Counted from the first letter of the stretch, positions 17,802 to 29,214 are shown. The stretch is DNA of 64,000 bases from Aneurinibacillus soli (GCF_002355375.1 NZ_AP017312.1:1009001-1073000); one strand, 5' to 3'. Numbers and translations are program-made. Notes: generated by a model not told the origin, from the letters alone.

Positions 17802-18301
17802 TGATGGAACAAAAGCATACGATCTCGGTCCTGGTAAACGATCAGCCGGGTGTTCTCACCCGGGTTGCGAATCTCATGGGCCAGCGCGGATTCAACATTG
17901 ACAGCATTACAGTTGGCCAGTCCGAAGAAAAAGGGCTGTCGCGTATGATCATCGTTACAAGTGGAGATGAAGCGACTGTCGAGCAGATCGTCAAGCAGTT
18001 TCACAAGTTGATCGATGTGCTCAAAGTTCAGCAGTTGAGCAGCGGCCCGATGGTCGCCCGTGAACTGGCACTTATTAAAGTAGAAGCAACAGCGTCTACT
18101 CGTGCTGAATTAAACCTGATTATCGACCCGTTCCGTGCTAGTGTCGTGGACGTTGGTCCAACTTCCATTGTTGTACAGGTAACAGGTGATACCCAAAAAA
18201 TTGATGCATTAATTGAGCTCTTAACCCCTTATGGGATTAAAGAACTTTCACGTACAGGTGTAACGGCCATTAGCCGCAGCGCTTCTCTGGTGAAAGCATA
18301 A
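17801..18301 (+). CDS. ilvN: Acetolactate synthase, small regulatory subunit
   Basis: A 166-residue regulatory subunit with an N-terminal ACT domain (HTISVLVNDQPGVLTRVANL, residues 5-24) that binds valine, and a second ACT-like C-terminal half. It activates the large subunit and gives feedback inhibition. The ATG overlaps the ilvB stop (TAATG), implying translational coupling; a second ATG follows immediately. Confidence 0.95.
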   Translation: MMEQKHTISVLVNDQPGVLTRVANLMGQRGFNIDSITVGQSEEKGLSRMIIVTSGDEATVEQIVKQFHKLIDVLKVQQLSSGPMVARELALIKVEATASTRAELNLIIDPFRASVVDVGPTSIVVQVTGDTQKIDALIELLTPYGIKELSRTGVTAISRSASLVKA

Positions 18302-19333
<1,032 letters not shown>

Positions 19334-19374
19334 GATTTTTATAGATAGTAAAATTTTCGGAGGTGGCCGAGATA

Positions 19375-20907
19375 ATGCGTACAATAGAAGTGTTTGATAC
19401 GACTCTGCGGGACGGTGAACAATCCCCGGGGGTGAATTTGAGTTCTCATGAAAAACTAGAAATTGCTCTACAACTAGAGCGCCTGGGGATTAACCGGATC
19501 GAAGCAGGGTTTGCTGCCGCTTCTCCGGGAGATTTGAAATCGATTCGGGAAATTGCAGCAAAAGTCAAAAATTCAACCATTGTAAGCTTATCTCGTTCCC
19601 GTACACAGGATATTGATAAGGCATGGGAAGCGTTACGTGATGCGGAGTCAGCATGTCTGCACGTGTTTCTTGCGACATCCCCGATTCACCGCAAGTATAA
19701 GCTGAACATGACAAAGGAAGAAGTTATCGAGAATGCGGTAGCCGCTGTCAAATACGGCCGCAAGTATTTCGACATGGTCGAGTTTTCGTGCGAGGATGGT
19801 TCCCGCACGGAAATTCCGTACCTGATCGAAGTTGTGCAGGCAGTCGTGGACGCGGGTGCGAGCATTGTTAATATCCCGGATACAGTCGGATATACGACTC
19901 CAGAAGAATACGGAAATATCTTCAAACAGTTGTCTACTAATATTCGTGGCATTGAGAACATCAAATTGAGTTCCCACTGTCATGATGATCTTGGGATGGC
20001 AGTCGCGAATACAATCGCTGCGATTGAAAATGGGGCCACTCAAATCGAAGGCACGATTAATGGTATCGGGGAACGTGCGGGAAATGCGGCCATTGAAGAG
20101 GTTGCATTAGCGCTTGATACACGTCGTGATTTCTATCAGGCGACAACGAATTTGAAGCTTGAAGAAATCGCTCGCACAAGTAAACTGGTCAGCCGTCTGA
20201 CAGGCATGATTGTGCCGGGCAACAAAGCCGTTGTCGGAGCGAATGCATTCGCACACGAATCCGGCATTCACCAGGATGGAGTACTTAAGGAAGTTACAAC
20301 CTACGAGATTATCCGTCCGGAGCGTGTCGGCGTGAAATCCAATAAGCTTGTCCTTGGCAAGCTGTCCGGTCGCCATGCGTTTAAAGATAAGCTGTCTGAA
20401 CTTGGCTATGAGCTGGAACAAGATGAGCTGAACGATGCATTTGCCCGTTTCAAAAACTTGTGTGACCGTAAAAAAGATGTCAGCGATGAAGACATTGTAG
20501 CGCTCGTGGATTCCAAACTCTCGAATATTCCAGAGGCGTTTGTGTTAGAAAACTTGCAGCTCTCCTACGGCAATAATTCTGTGCCGACTGCAAGTGTACG
20601 CGTCAAGACGGCATCGGGCGAGGTATTAGAGGAAGCGGCATGCGGGAATGGTTCCGTTGACTCCATCTACAAAGCGATTGACCGCGTAACAAATGAAGAG
20701 GTAACGCTTGAAGATTATAAGATCTTGTCTGTAACGCACGGCAAAGACGCGCTTGGGGAAGTATATGTGCGCTTAAGCCAGGGTGATTATGCGGTACAAG
20801 GACGCGGTGTAAGTACGGACGTATTAGAAGCCAGTGCTCGTGCTTACTTGCGTGCGATAAATAAACTGATTGTCCGCCGCGGTGATGCGGTCGAAGTTGG
20901 AGTATAA
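19375..20907 (+). CDS. leuA: 2-isopropylmalate synthase
   Basis: Commits 2-oxoisovalerate to leucine by adding acetyl-CoA. The 510-residue product has an N-terminal TIM barrel opening with [13 protein letters not shown] (about residues 7-19) and [12 protein letters not shown] in the metal site. A C-terminal leucine-sensing domain starts near 385. The ATG at 19375 is preferred over GTG at 19363, because the family begins at about this point; GGAGG is 11 bases upstream. Fourth gene of the operon. Confidence 0.95.
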   Translation: MRTIEVFDTTLRDGEQSPGVNLSSHEKLEIALQLERLGINRIEAGFAAASPGDLKSIREIAAKVKNSTIVSLSRSRTQDIDKAWEALRDAESACLHVFLATSPIHRKYKLNMTKEEVIENAVAAVKYGRKYFDMVEFSCEDGSRTEIPYLIEVVQAVVDAGASIVNIPDTVGYTTPEEYGNIFKQLSTNIRGIENIKLSSHCHDDLGMAVANTIAAIENGATQIEGTINGIGERAGNAAIEEVALALDTRRDFYQATTNLKLEEIARTSKLVSRLTGMIVPGNKAVVGANAFAHESGIHQDGVLKEVTTYEIIRPERVGVKSNKLVLGKLSGRHAFKDKLSELGYELEQDELNDAFARFKNLCDRKKDVSDEDIVALVDSKLSNIPEAFVLENLQLSYGNNSVPTASVRVKTASGEVLEEAACGNGSVDSIYKAIDRVTNEEVTLEDYKILSVTHGKDALGEVYVRLSQGDYAVQGRGVSTDVLEASARAYLRAINKLIVRRGDAVEVGV

Positions 20908-20922
20908 AAAGGGGAATATACG

Positions 20923-22017
20923 ATGAGCCAAACATTTACTATTACTGTACTTCCGGGCGATGGAATCGGCCCGGAAGTAACAGAGCAGGCCGTACGTGTT
21001 CTGAAAGAAGTAGAAGCGCTCGAAGACGTAGCCTTCCAGTTTGAATATGCACGCCTCGGCGGATGTGCGATCGATGAAGATGGTACGCCGCTACCAGAAG
21101 ACACGCTTGTAAAAGCACGTCGTTCCGATGCGGTACTGCTCGGTGCGGTGGGTGGTCCAAAGTGGGATAACAACCCGGCACACCTGCGCCCGGAAACGGG
21201 TCTGCTCGGCATTCGTAAGGAGCTTGGTCTGTATGCGAACTTGCGCCCGGCCTTTATGCTTGACTGTATGGTCGGCGTATCGTCACTGAAAGAAGAAGTG
21301 GTCAAAGGCGTTGATCTCATGGTGATCCGTGAGCTGACAGGCGGCCTGTACTTCGGTGAGAAAAAGCGTTACGAAGATGCGCAGGGCGAAGTCGCATCGG
21401 ATGAGATGATCTACCACGAATACGAAATCGAGCGTATTGTACGTCGTGCGTTTGAAGTTGCTCGCCTGCGCAGCAAGCAGCTGACATCCGTTGATAAAGC
21501 AAACGTACTCGAATCATCCCGCCTGTGGCGCAAAGTGGTGGAGCGTATTGCTCCGGAATATCCGGATGTAGAGCTGCGCCACCAATTGGTTGATTCATGC
21601 GCCATGGAACTGATTCGCTATCCGAAGCAGTTCGATACAGTAGTAACAGAGAACATGTTTGGCGATATCCTTAGCGATGAAGCATCCATGCTGACAGGTT
21701 CGATCGGCATGCTGCCATCTGCATCGCTTGCCGATGGCAACTTTGGTCTGTATGAGCCGGTACATGGCTCTGCACCGGACATTGCGGGCAAAGGCGTTGC
21801 CAACCCGACTGCGACAATCCTGTCTGCAGCGATGATGCTCCGTTACACGTTCGGCCTTGAAAAAGCGGCGGACGCGATTGAGACAGCGGTTCATCAAGTT
21901 TTGAACTCTGGTGTTCGCACAGGCGACATTGCCGAAAACAAAGCAGAAGCGGTTGGTACAGTTGAAATGGCTGACCGCATCATTGCAGCGATGAAAGAAG
22001 AGTATGTAAAAGCATAA
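20923..22017 (+). CDS. leuB: 3-isopropylmalate dehydrogenase
   Basis: NAD-dependent oxidative decarboxylation in leucine synthesis. The 364 residues match the family, with [10 protein letters not shown] at the start, GAVGGPKWD, the substrate-binding [21 protein letters not shown] region, and [24 protein letters not shown] with the metal-ligand aspartates. Starts 15 bases after leuA and is the last gene of the transcript: a strong terminator follows and no leuC or leuD is present here. Confidence 0.96.
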   Translation: MSQTFTITVLPGDGIGPEVTEQAVRVLKEVEALEDVAFQFEYARLGGCAIDEDGTPLPEDTLVKARRSDAVLLGAVGGPKWDNNPAHLRPETGLLGIRKELGLYANLRPAFMLDCMVGVSSLKEEVVKGVDLMVIRELTGGLYFGEKKRYEDAQGEVASDEMIYHEYEIERIVRRAFEVARLRSKQLTSVDKANVLESSRLWRKVVERIAPEYPDVELRHQLVDSCAMELIRYPKQFDTVVTENMFGDILSDEASMLTGSIGMLPSASLADGNFGLYEPVHGSAPDIAGKGVANPTATILSAAMMLRYTFGLEKAADAIETAVHQVLNSGVRTGDIAENKAEAVGTVEMADRIIAAMKEEYVKA

Positions 22018-22027
22018 GTAACCGACG

Positions 22028-22062
22028 AAGACGGAGCGCCCTCGGGCGCCCGTCTTTTTTTC
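22028..22062 (+). terminator. Terminator of the ilv-leu operon
   Basis: AGACGGAGCGCCC pairs with GGGCGCCCGTCT, followed by seven Ts. Confidence 0.93.
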
Positions 22063-22142
22063 GTATGTAAAACATGATACACTCGGTTCAGTAAATGAAC
22101 AGGTTCGATGGTACTGTTCAATGGAAAATGAGGGAGTACGAT

Positions 22143-23915
22143 ATGAAAGTACTAGTTACTACATTAAATGCGAAATATATTCACACATCCCTGTCGATCC
22201 GTTACTTGCGGGCGTTCTGTCAGGATGATTTTGATATAGACATGACCGAGTATACAATTAAAGACCCGGCGATGAATATCGTCTCCGATTTGTTTCAGCG
22301 TAAGCCGGATGTGATCGGCTTCTCCTGTTACATTTGGAATATCGAGCAGACACTTACTGTCGTCTCCATGCTTAAAAAAGTTATGCCGGATGTTACTGTT
22401 ATTCTGGGTGGACCGGAAGTATCATATGATGTAGCCGAATGGATGGAAACAAAGCGTGACATTGATTTTATTGTGTTCGGAGAAGGAGAAGAAACGTTCC
22501 ATCACTTGCTTACGGAAATTGAAGGAGATCGGAAGTATCATTTCGTCTATGGTGCGGCCTACCGCAAAGGAGAAGAAGTGATTGTGAATCCGCCGCGTCC
22601 GAAGCTTGATCTAAATCAGATTCCCTCCCCGTTTTATTTTGCAGAAGATAAAGCGGATCTAGGGAAGCGTGTTACGTATTTCGAGACGAGCCGGGGCTGT
22701 CCGTTCTCGTGTCAGTTCTGCCTCTCAAGCATTGAGGTTGGCGTGCGTTATTTTGATATTGAGCGCACGAAACGTGACATCATCCATCTGATTGATAATG
22801 GGGCCAATCTGATTAAGTTTGTCGATCGGACGTTTAACATTAAACGTGATTATGCGATGGAGATGTTCCAATTTCTGATTGAAAATCATCGGGGCTGTGT
22901 GTTCCAGTTCGAGATAACGGCGGATATTATGCGTCCGGAAGTGTTGGATTATCTCGCAGAGAACGCGCCGCCGGGTGTTTTCCGCTTCGAGATCGGTGTG
23001 CAGTCGACGAATGATGCCACTAACAGCATCGTACAGCGCAAGCAGAACTTTGCGAAGCTGTCACGCACGGTTACGAAAGTCAAAGAAAGCCGCAAGATTG
23101 ACCAGCATCTCGACTTGATTGCTGGGCTTCCTGAGGAAGATTATGCATCGTTCCGTAACACATTCAATGATGTATTTGCGCTTGAGCCGGAAGAGTTGCA
23201 GCTTGGCTTCCTTAAAATGCTGCGCGGCACAGGTATGCGGAATATGGCAGAGCAGTACGGCTACAAATATATGAACAATGCTCCGTATGAAATATTGGAA
23301 AACCGTGTCCTGCCGTTTGCTGATATTGTCCGTATCAAGCGGGTGGAAGATGTGCTGGAGAAATACTGGAACGCGCACCGGATGGACGCTACTCTCATGT
23401 ATTTAATTACGGAGGAATTCGACTCAGCATTTGACTTCTTCCAGGCGTTCGGTGATTTCTGGGAAAGCCGAGGTTGGGAGAGGATCGGGCATCAGTTAGA
23501 AGACTTGTTCACACGCTTGCAAGCATTTTTGGATACGCGTGAGTTAAAACAGCCGGATGTAGTGGAGTCGCTGATGAAATATGACTTTTTACGCAATCAT
23601 AAACGGAAGCCGCGTAAACAGTGGTGGACGTATGATGCGGCAGGGAATCAGCTGGACAAGCGCTTGAGAGTGCTGGTGGCAAAACCAGAACTTGCGGGGG
23701 AAGCGTTTGCGGCACAAGGATTGGATTTGAAGCAGATTGCCAAGCATACAGTTGTCGATGTCTTGCCGTTTGATATTCTTCGTTTTACTACAGACGGGGA
23801 AAGTAAAGGAGGAGAGGCTGTATTATTGGTGGCGTATTATAATGCGGAACAGTTGGATGAACCGCAGATGTATACCGTACCGCTGGCTGTGCTGGATGCG
23901 GAAGAAGGAAAATAA
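22143..23915 (+). CDS. B12-binding-domain radical SAM protein (DUF4080-type C terminus)
   Basis: A 590-residue protein. An N-terminal cobalamin-binding-like Rossmann domain covers about 1-135 (GFSCYIWNIEQTL, ILGGPEVS). The radical SAM barrel has the 4Fe-4S motif C-x3-C-x2-C (CPFSCQFC, cysteines at about 186, 190 and 193). The C-terminal region resembles DUF4080. Such proteins usually methylate or rearrange unactivated carbons, but no substrate is known for this group and I infer none. GAGGGAG lies seven bases before the ATG at 22143; an upstream in-frame ATG at 22095 lacks a ribosome-binding site. Appears monocistronic, between two terminators. Confidence 0.88.
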   Translation: MKVLVTTLNAKYIHTSLSIRYLRAFCQDDFDIDMTEYTIKDPAMNIVSDLFQRKPDVIGFSCYIWNIEQTLTVVSMLKKVMPDVTVILGGPEVSYDVAEWMETKRDIDFIVFGEGEETFHHLLTEIEGDRKYHFVYGAAYRKGEEVIVNPPRPKLDLNQIPSPFYFAEDKADLGKRVTYFETSRGCPFSCQFCLSSIEVGVRYFDIERTKRDIIHLIDNGANLIKFVDRTFNIKRDYAMEMFQFLIENHRGCVFQFEITADIMRPEVLDYLAENAPPGVFRFEIGVQSTNDATNSIVQRKQNFAKLSRTVTKVKESRKIDQHLDLIAGLPEEDYASFRNTFNDVFALEPEELQLGFLKMLRGTGMRNMAEQYGYKYMNNAPYEILENRVLPFADIVRIKRVEDVLEKYWNAHRMDATLMYLITEEFDSAFDFFQAFGDFWESRGWERIGHQLEDLFTRLQAFLDTRELKQPDVVESLMKYDFLRNHKRKPRKQWWTYDAAGNQLDKRLRVLVAKPELAGEAFAAQGLDLKQIAKHTVVDVLPFDILRFTTDGESKGGEAVLLVAYYNAEQLDEPQMYTVPLAVLDAEEGK

Positions 23916-23923
23916 GAACGTGG

Positions 23924-23958
23924 AAAATAGGTGACCAGATCATAGGTCACCTATTTTT
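23924..23958. terminator. Bidirectional terminator between convergent genes
   Basis: AAAATAGGTGACC pairs with GGTCACCTATTTT around AGATCATA. It has T runs on both strands and serves the radical SAM gene and the convergent DUF2512 gene, whose stop codon it touches. Confidence 0.9.
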
Positions 23959-24331
23959 AGATTTCAAATTTCTCACGCTTTTGATCCCGGCGGACATAGC
24001 TGTGCATCAGTAGTTCTACCAGTCCAAGAATTACGCCAGATACAATGCTTCCAGTAAATGTGATGCGGCTGTCAGTAAACAGAAAACCTGAAAGATAAAT
24101 AATAGCGGTTATAGTTACCGCCCCCTGCATGGTTGCAATATAAATTCCGTACATACCGAGCACAAATTCATCCGCGACCAATCCGATGATTAGCAGCAGT
24201 AGGCTTACATCAAGAAGATGATTTGTGCTTGCGAACTGTACCTGACCGGGAAGTAGCCTGGAGATGAGGTAGATTGCGAGAGGAAACAGAGTAATCTTAT
24301 AGATGAAATTGAATATAAAGCGGCGAACCAT
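23957..24331 (-). CDS. DUF2512 (YndM-like) four-helix membrane protein
   Basis: A 124-residue integral membrane protein with four hydrophobic segments and a basic C-terminal tail (YVRRDQKREKFEI), matching the YndM/DUF2512 family of spore-forming Bacillales. The function is unknown. GGAG precedes the ATG (AAAAGGAGCTTCTGTC). It marks the left edge of an A+T-rich McrBC island. Confidence 0.82.
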   Translation of the reverse strand: MVRRFIFNFIYKITLFPLAIYLISRLLPGQVQFASTNHLLDVSLLLLIIGLVADEFVLGMYGIYIATMQGAVTITAIIYLSGFLFTDSRITFTGSIVSGVILGLVELLMHSYVRRDQKREKFEI

Positions 24332-24659
24332 GACAGAAGCTCCTTTTCTGTGAAAATAGATAAACTCATTAGTTTTTTACTTCGTTTTCCTAATTAGGTT
24401 ATCTATTTTCCCCTAGGTATAATACTTTCTTACACATTTATCAGTATCAGCTTCAAAGCGCCCATCTTGAAAGGGAAGACATATTAAAGAAGTGTTGGAA
24501 TTTATGTGCGTTTTCGAGAACTATCTAACGTTTCTGTAACATGCTCAGAACATATCATTTTTTCCCCCAGACAAGGCGTATAAGCACCAAATTAATAGTA
24601 TAATTATGTATATTATACTTAAAACTTAAAAATTATTAATTTGAAAATGGGGTTAAAAG
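24332..24659. other. A+T-rich noncoding junction before the McrBC island
   Basis: No gene seen. It contains a TATAAT at 24599-24604 without a recognisable -35 element at the right distance. It could hold the island promoter. Confidence 0.4.
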
Positions 24660-26534
24660 ATGATTGATACAGCTAAAAAGCAGCGAAAAGAATATACAGA
24701 ATGGTTGCGTCAGCGCAAAAAATCGAACGGCGAAAACTACTCTGAAAATACAGTAAACTCCTACGCGTCCTCATTATCAAGCGCACCGGGAAAACTTACA
24801 GGTATTACATTAAAAACTACTAACTTGTATGAAATAACTTCAGTGGAAAAATTCAAAAAAATAAGAACGCTCATAGAAGGAGCTGAAAACTTTGAGGAAG
24901 TAAACATTAATGCTGGCAACAAGGCGTTTCAATATGCTTTACAATACTATGAAGAATTTCTTGTGCAACAGGAACAAGAAGATCCATCAAATACAAGTCC
25001 CACGGTAGAAACAAAGATTAGTGAAGTAGATAAAAACACCATTTTATACGGACCTCCGGGAACTGGAAAAACATATAACACCGTTGCTTATGCAGTTGCC
25101 ATTATTGAGAATACAACGCTGAAGACGATTCAGCAAGAAATTGATGCAACTGGTTATGAGAGTGTTTTAGCGCGGTATCGTACATACAAACAGAATGGAC
25201 AGATTGCATTTACTACCTTCCATCAATCGTACGGATATGAGGAATTTATTGAGGGAATTAAACCTAAGATTGAAACAGAAAGCACAGACCAAGATGGGAA
25301 CAACGTTTCCTATGAAATCAAAGCAGGTATTTTCAAGCAATTTTGTGAGAAAGCACAAATGCCAATCATTGAGGATAGTAACGAATATGGAATTCGTAAA
25401 GAGCCGACGATATGGAAATTATCATTGGGAGGAGCACGGGAGAATTCGATAAAAAGAGATTGCCTCAATCATAACAGAATAAGAATCGGTTGGGATGATT
25501 ACGGTGAAAACATAACTAAAGAAACCGACTTCAGTATATCTGGAGGAGAGAACATTCTTTCCCGTTTCATCGAGGAAATGATGATTGGCGATATTGTACT
25601 CGTTTTGTACGATGAGAAAACGATTGATGCTATTGGGGTTGTTACTGGCGAATACGAGTGGCTAAACCATGTAGAGGACTATAAAAGATGCCGAAGCGTA
25701 AACTGGCTGGCCAAGGATATTCGAGAAAATATATATGAACTGAATGGGAACAAGGTTATGACATTAGGAGCAGTTTACAGGCTGAACCGGATCAGCCTTT
25801 CAGACGTGCTGAAAATTTTGAAGAAACATAATCTTTCTTTAAGTACCGCCATTAAAGAGAATGTAAATAATTATGTTTTCATTATCGACGAAATAAATCG
25901 TGGCAATATTTCTAAGATATTCGGTGAATTAATTACCTTGATTGAGCCGACTAAGCGTATTGGGCAATCTGAAGAAATTAAATTGTATCTTCCATACTCA
26001 CAAGTTGAATTCGGCGTTCCTAATAATGTTTATATCCTCGCAACTATGAATACAGCAGATAGATCTATCGCCCGACTTGATACTGCTTTGCGTCGTCGTT
26101 TTCAATTTGCGGAAATGATGCCAAATCCTCAATATCTTGACGATATCAGTATTCAAGGAATCGACCTTTCTGCTATGCTCACGAAAATGAATCGTCGTAT
26201 TGAGGTATTGTATGACAGAGAGCATGCTATCGGACACGCTTATTTCATGTCTTTGACAAACAATTGTTCTTTGGATAATCTTGCGCACATTTTCAAAAAT
26301 GTTATTATTCCTTTGCTGCAAGAATATTTTTATGAAGATTATCACTTGATCCAGTTGGTTCTTGGCGACAATAACAAAAACAGGGATGAGCAATTTATCC
26401 ACACTAAACAGATTGATGTAACAGAACTGTTCGGAAATACAAACAAAATAGATATTGACGATGAAGCTTCCTATGAAATCAACGAACAAGCCTTCACCAA
26501 TATTAATGCTTATCGCAAAATTTACAGTGTGTAG
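24660..26534 (+). CDS. mcrB: McrB-type NTPase with nested EVE/PUA-like domain
   Basis: Predicted motor and recognition subunit of an McrBC (type IV) restriction system. Order of parts in 624 residues: an N-terminal helical domain (about 1-100), where YTEWLRQRKKSNGENYSENT resembles the SAM-like core-binding fold of tyrosine recombinases; Walker A GPPGTGKT at about 131-138; then an insertion (about 245-395) opening EPTIWKLSLGG and containing DIVLVLYDEKTIDAIGVVTG, which resembles an EVE/PUA-like modified-base-binding domain; then Walker B IIDEINRGN near 407-415 and the McrB hallmark MNTADRS near 463. The spacing from Walker A to Walker B is about 270 residues, far more than in E. coli McrB, because of the insertion. 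Followed by mcrC after 9 bases. The A+T-rich composition suggests acquisition. Confidence 0.9.
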   Translation: MIDTAKKQRKEYTEWLRQRKKSNGENYSENTVNSYASSLSSAPGKLTGITLKTTNLYEITSVEKFKKIRTLIEGAENFEEVNINAGNKAFQYALQYYEEFLVQQEQEDPSNTSPTVETKISEVDKNTILYGPPGTGKTYNTVAYAVAIIENTTLKTIQQEIDATGYESVLARYRTYKQNGQIAFTTFHQSYGYEEFIEGIKPKIETESTDQDGNNVSYEIKAGIFKQFCEKAQMPIIEDSNEYGIRKEPTIWKLSLGGARENSIKRDCLNHNRIRIGWDDYGENITKETDFSISGGENILSRFIEEMMIGDIVLVLYDEKTIDAIGVVTGEYEWLNHVEDYKRCRSVNWLAKDIRENIYELNGNKVMTLGAVYRLNRISLSDVLKILKKHNLSLSTAIKENVNNYVFIIDEINRGNISKIFGELITLIEPTKRIGQSEEIKLYLPYSQVEFGVPNNVYILATMNTADRSIARLDTALRRRFQFAEMMPNPQYLDDISIQGIDLSAMLTKMNRRIEVLYDREHAIGHAYFMSLTNNCSLDNLAHIFKNVIIPLLQEYFYEDYHLIQLVLGDNNKNRDEQFIHTKQIDVTELFGNTNKIDIDDEASYEINEQAFTNINAYRKIYSV

Positions 26535-26543
26535 GTAACGGGC

Positions 26544-27845
26544 ATGAGTCAACGGTATACTATCAAAGAATATGATTCATTTACAAGGAATGTAACAGTA
26601 TGGTCTAGCAATTATCATTCCTTGCCCGAGTCTACTTTTGACAGGTTGGAGCAATTCATCTTGTCAAGAAAGCAGGATACAGATACGGATGCTTTGGAAT
26701 TGATGACTGTTTCCAGCAAACGTGGGATTGGCAAAATTATCAGTGCTAAAAACTATGTGGGTTTAATTACTATGAGTGATGGCACTGCAATTGAAATTTT
26801 ACCCAAGCTGTATACAAAAGACAAGGAAAGCTCAGAAGTTGAAATCAAAAGAGTTTTTTTGGATATGCTGAAATTCCTTAAGGAAATACCGTACAAGACT
26901 TTTAATATTTCCAGCTTGCATATTGAGAAAAATAATATCTTTGAGATTTTTATCCGTATGTTTATTCAAGAGATCTATACATTGGTCAAACGCGGACTAA
27001 AATCTGCTTATATCGAACACCAAGATAATGAATATTTTTATAAAGGAAGGATCAATTTTTCGCAGCATATTAAATCAAATTTTGCTCATAAAGAACGCTT
27101 TTATATCGAATATGACATCTTCAGTGTAGATCGCACAGAAAACAAACTGATCAAGACAACTTTAGAATTCCTGAGAAAAGTCAGTTCATGCAGGAAAAAT
27201 AAAAAGGATCTTCGTACATTATTAACAGCGTTTGAAACAGTGGATTATTCAATACATCCAGATCAGGATTTTACGAAAATTACCTTCGACCGTAATATGA
27301 AGGAATATGAAACCATTTTAAAATGGTGCAGTATCTTTCTAAAGAATAAAAGCTTTACCACTTTTAAAGGTAGCGACGTAGCTTATGCGCTTTTGTTCCC
27401 TATGGAGAGAGTTTTTGAAAACTATGTTGCTGGACAATTAAACAAGGTTTTAGACAAATCTTACTATCAGATCAAGATACAGGATCAGTCTTACCATTTG
27501 TTTGATGATCCAAAACGATTCCTTCTGAAACCTGACATTGTAGTGCAGGATTGCAATTCTTCCATCGTACTTGATACAAAGTGGAAACTACTCTACCCAA
27601 ATCAAAGTAATTATGGCGTTTCACAAGCAGATATGTACCAAGTATATGCGTATAATAAAAAATACTCTTCTAAGATGATTTTTCTATTATATCCTTGGAC
27701 AACCGCCATAAACAATATAACCGAACCTATTACTTATCAGAGCAGGGACGATGTAACTGTTCGTATTGGTTTCATAGATTTAATAAATATCAACAATAGT
27801 ATTCGAAATCTTGCCCTCGAAATTGATGAAATGATGAGAGTATGA
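26544..27845 (+). CDS. mcrC: McrC-type nuclease subunit
   Basis: A 433-residue partner of McrB carrying the PD-(D/E)xK nuclease. The catalytic residues are visible as KPDIVVQD (D331) followed by LDTKWK (D344 and K346), and the N-terminal half has the beta-rich McrB-contacting region. It starts 9 bases after mcrB and shares its A+T-rich base use. Expected to cut DNA bearing modified bases when McrB loops or translocates; the actual target modification is unknown. No associated methyltransferase is present, consistent with a type IV system. Confidence 0.9.
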   Translation: MSQRYTIKEYDSFTRNVTVWSSNYHSLPESTFDRLEQFILSRKQDTDTDALELMTVSSKRGIGKIISAKNYVGLITMSDGTAIEILPKLYTKDKESSEVEIKRVFLDMLKFLKEIPYKTFNISSLHIEKNNIFEIFIRMFIQEIYTLVKRGLKSAYIEHQDNEYFYKGRINFSQHIKSNFAHKERFYIEYDIFSVDRTENKLIKTTLEFLRKVSSCRKNKKDLRTLLTAFETVDYSIHPDQDFTKITFDRNMKEYETILKWCSIFLKNKSFTTFKGSDVAYALLFPMERVFENYVAGQLNKVLDKSYYQIKIQDQSYHLFDDPKRFLLKPDIVVQDCNSSIVLDTKWKLLYPNQSNYGVSQADMYQVYAYNKKYSSKMIFLLYPWTTAINNITEPITYQSRDDVTVRIGFIDLININNSIRNLALEIDEMMRV

Positions 27846-28064
27846 AATTATTACCTTCTTCTTTCGCGCTGCCGTCCTCTTTTTTATCTTTTCTCCTTTC
27901 CAGTTAACCATGCCGAAGCATATTTTCATGCTGGAGCTTATGACTAAGGGATAGATGGCTACGGTAGTTTTCTTATGTATGTGTTGAAACCGGGTAAACG
28001 TATTGGATACGAAATGCAAGAATTGATATGCTAAGGAAAGAGTGAACTTATGAGGAGGGTATAC

Positions 28065-29138
28065 ATGAGCGATCAGGCATTACAAATGTATAAAGAACTG
28101 ACCGAAACACCGGGTGCGCCAGGGCATGAAGGGCGTGTACGTGAGGTGATGAAGAAGTACATCGAGCCGCATGCGGATGAGATCACATATGATAACCTTG
28201 GCAGTCTCATCGCCCGCAAAGGAAGCGAAGGCCCGAAAATTATGGTAGCCGGTCATCTGGATGAAGTGGGCTTCATGGTGACGATGATTACCGAAAAAGG
28301 GTTCCTCAGATTCCAGCCGCTTGGCGGATGGTGGGAGCAGGTCATGCTGGCACAGCGGGTGGCAATTCAAACGCGCAAAGGGGTCGTAGAAGGCGTGATC
28401 GGTTCGGTTCCCCCACATATTCTGTCACCGGAAGCACGTAAGAAGCCGATTGAGATGAAAAACATGTTCATTGATATCGGTGCCTCTAGCAAGAAAGAAG
28501 CGGAAGAATTCGGCATACGTCCAGGCGATACGGTCATTCCGATCTGTCCGTTTACGGTGATGAACAATCCGAAGATTATGATGGCCAAAGCGTGGGATAA
28601 TCGTGTCGGCATTGCTATGGCGATTCAGACGTTACAGCAGCTTGTAGGTGTGAAGCATCCGAATACGGTTTATGGCGTTGGAACAGTGCAGGAAGAAGTG
28701 GGTCTGCGTGGTGCTCAGACGGCAGCGCATACGGTTAACCCGGACATTGCGTTTGCGGTTGATGTCGGCATCGCAGGTGATACGCCAGGCGTCAAAGAAG
28801 AAGATGCGCAGTCCAAAATCGGGGAAGGTCCACAAATCTTGCTCTATGATGCATCTATGGTGCCGCATGTAGGACTTCGCAATCTGGTTGTCGAGACAGC
28901 CGAAGAACAGGGAATTCCGTTCCAGTATGATACGATGGCACGCGGCGGCACAGATGCAGGGCGCATGCACTTGAATAATAGCGGTGTGCCTTCGATTGTG
29001 ATCGGGATCGCAACGCGCTACATTCACAGCCATGCGGCGATTTTACATCGAGATGATATAGACAACGCGGTGAAGCTGATTACCGAAGTGATTAAGAAGC
29101 TGGATGCGGATACGGTTGAAAAATTAAAGCGTGGATAA
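28065..29138 (+). CDS. ysdC: M42-family metallo-aminopeptidase (YsdC-like)
   Basis: A 357-residue cytosolic dinuclear metal aminopeptidase of the M42 (glutamyl aminopeptidase/FrvX) family. Metal and catalytic residues are visible as H64 in [10 protein letters not shown]178 in AWDNRVG, and E210/E211 in QEEVGLRGA. Later come AVDVG with its aspartate ligand and a C-terminal histidine in [16 protein letters not shown] is positioned before the ATG at 28065; the in-frame ATG at 28050 is less likely. In B. subtilis ysdC also lies just ahead of sspI-ysgA-pheS. Confidence 0.93.
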   Translation: MSDQALQMYKELTETPGAPGHEGRVREVMKKYIEPHADEITYDNLGSLIARKGSEGPKIMVAGHLDEVGFMVTMITEKGFLRFQPLGGWWEQVMLAQRVAIQTRKGVVEGVIGSVPPHILSPEARKKPIEMKNMFIDIGASSKKEAEEFGIRPGDTVIPICPFTVMNNPKIMMAKAWDNRVGIAMAIQTLQQLVGVKHPNTVYGVGTVQEEVGLRGAQTAAHTVNPDIAFAVDVGIAGDTPGVKEEDAQSKIGEGPQILLYDASMVPHVGLRNLVVETAEEQGIPFQYDTMARGGTDAGRMHLNNSGVPSIVIGIATRYIHSHAAILHRDDIDNAVKLITEVIKKLDADTVEKLKRG

Positions 29139-29196
29139 GAAAGACGGGGCTGTTTTAAAAGCTATAACATGGCGATTGAAGCAGCCTCTTTCTTTT
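29139..29196 (+). terminator. Terminator after the M42 peptidase gene
   Basis: GAAAGACGGGGCTG pairs with CAGCCTCTTTC. The loop, TTTTAAAAGCTATAACATGGCGATTGA, is a diverged version of the loops of the terminators near 29850 and 37386. Confidence 0.75.
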
Positions 29197-29214
29197 GGGT
29201 GTAGATTAGTGTTC

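Noticed and set aside
24660-27845. McrBC island as part of a larger defence island
   Set aside because: Flanking genes (DUF2512 and the M42 peptidase) are housekeeping or sporulation genes, and no other defence gene is visible.
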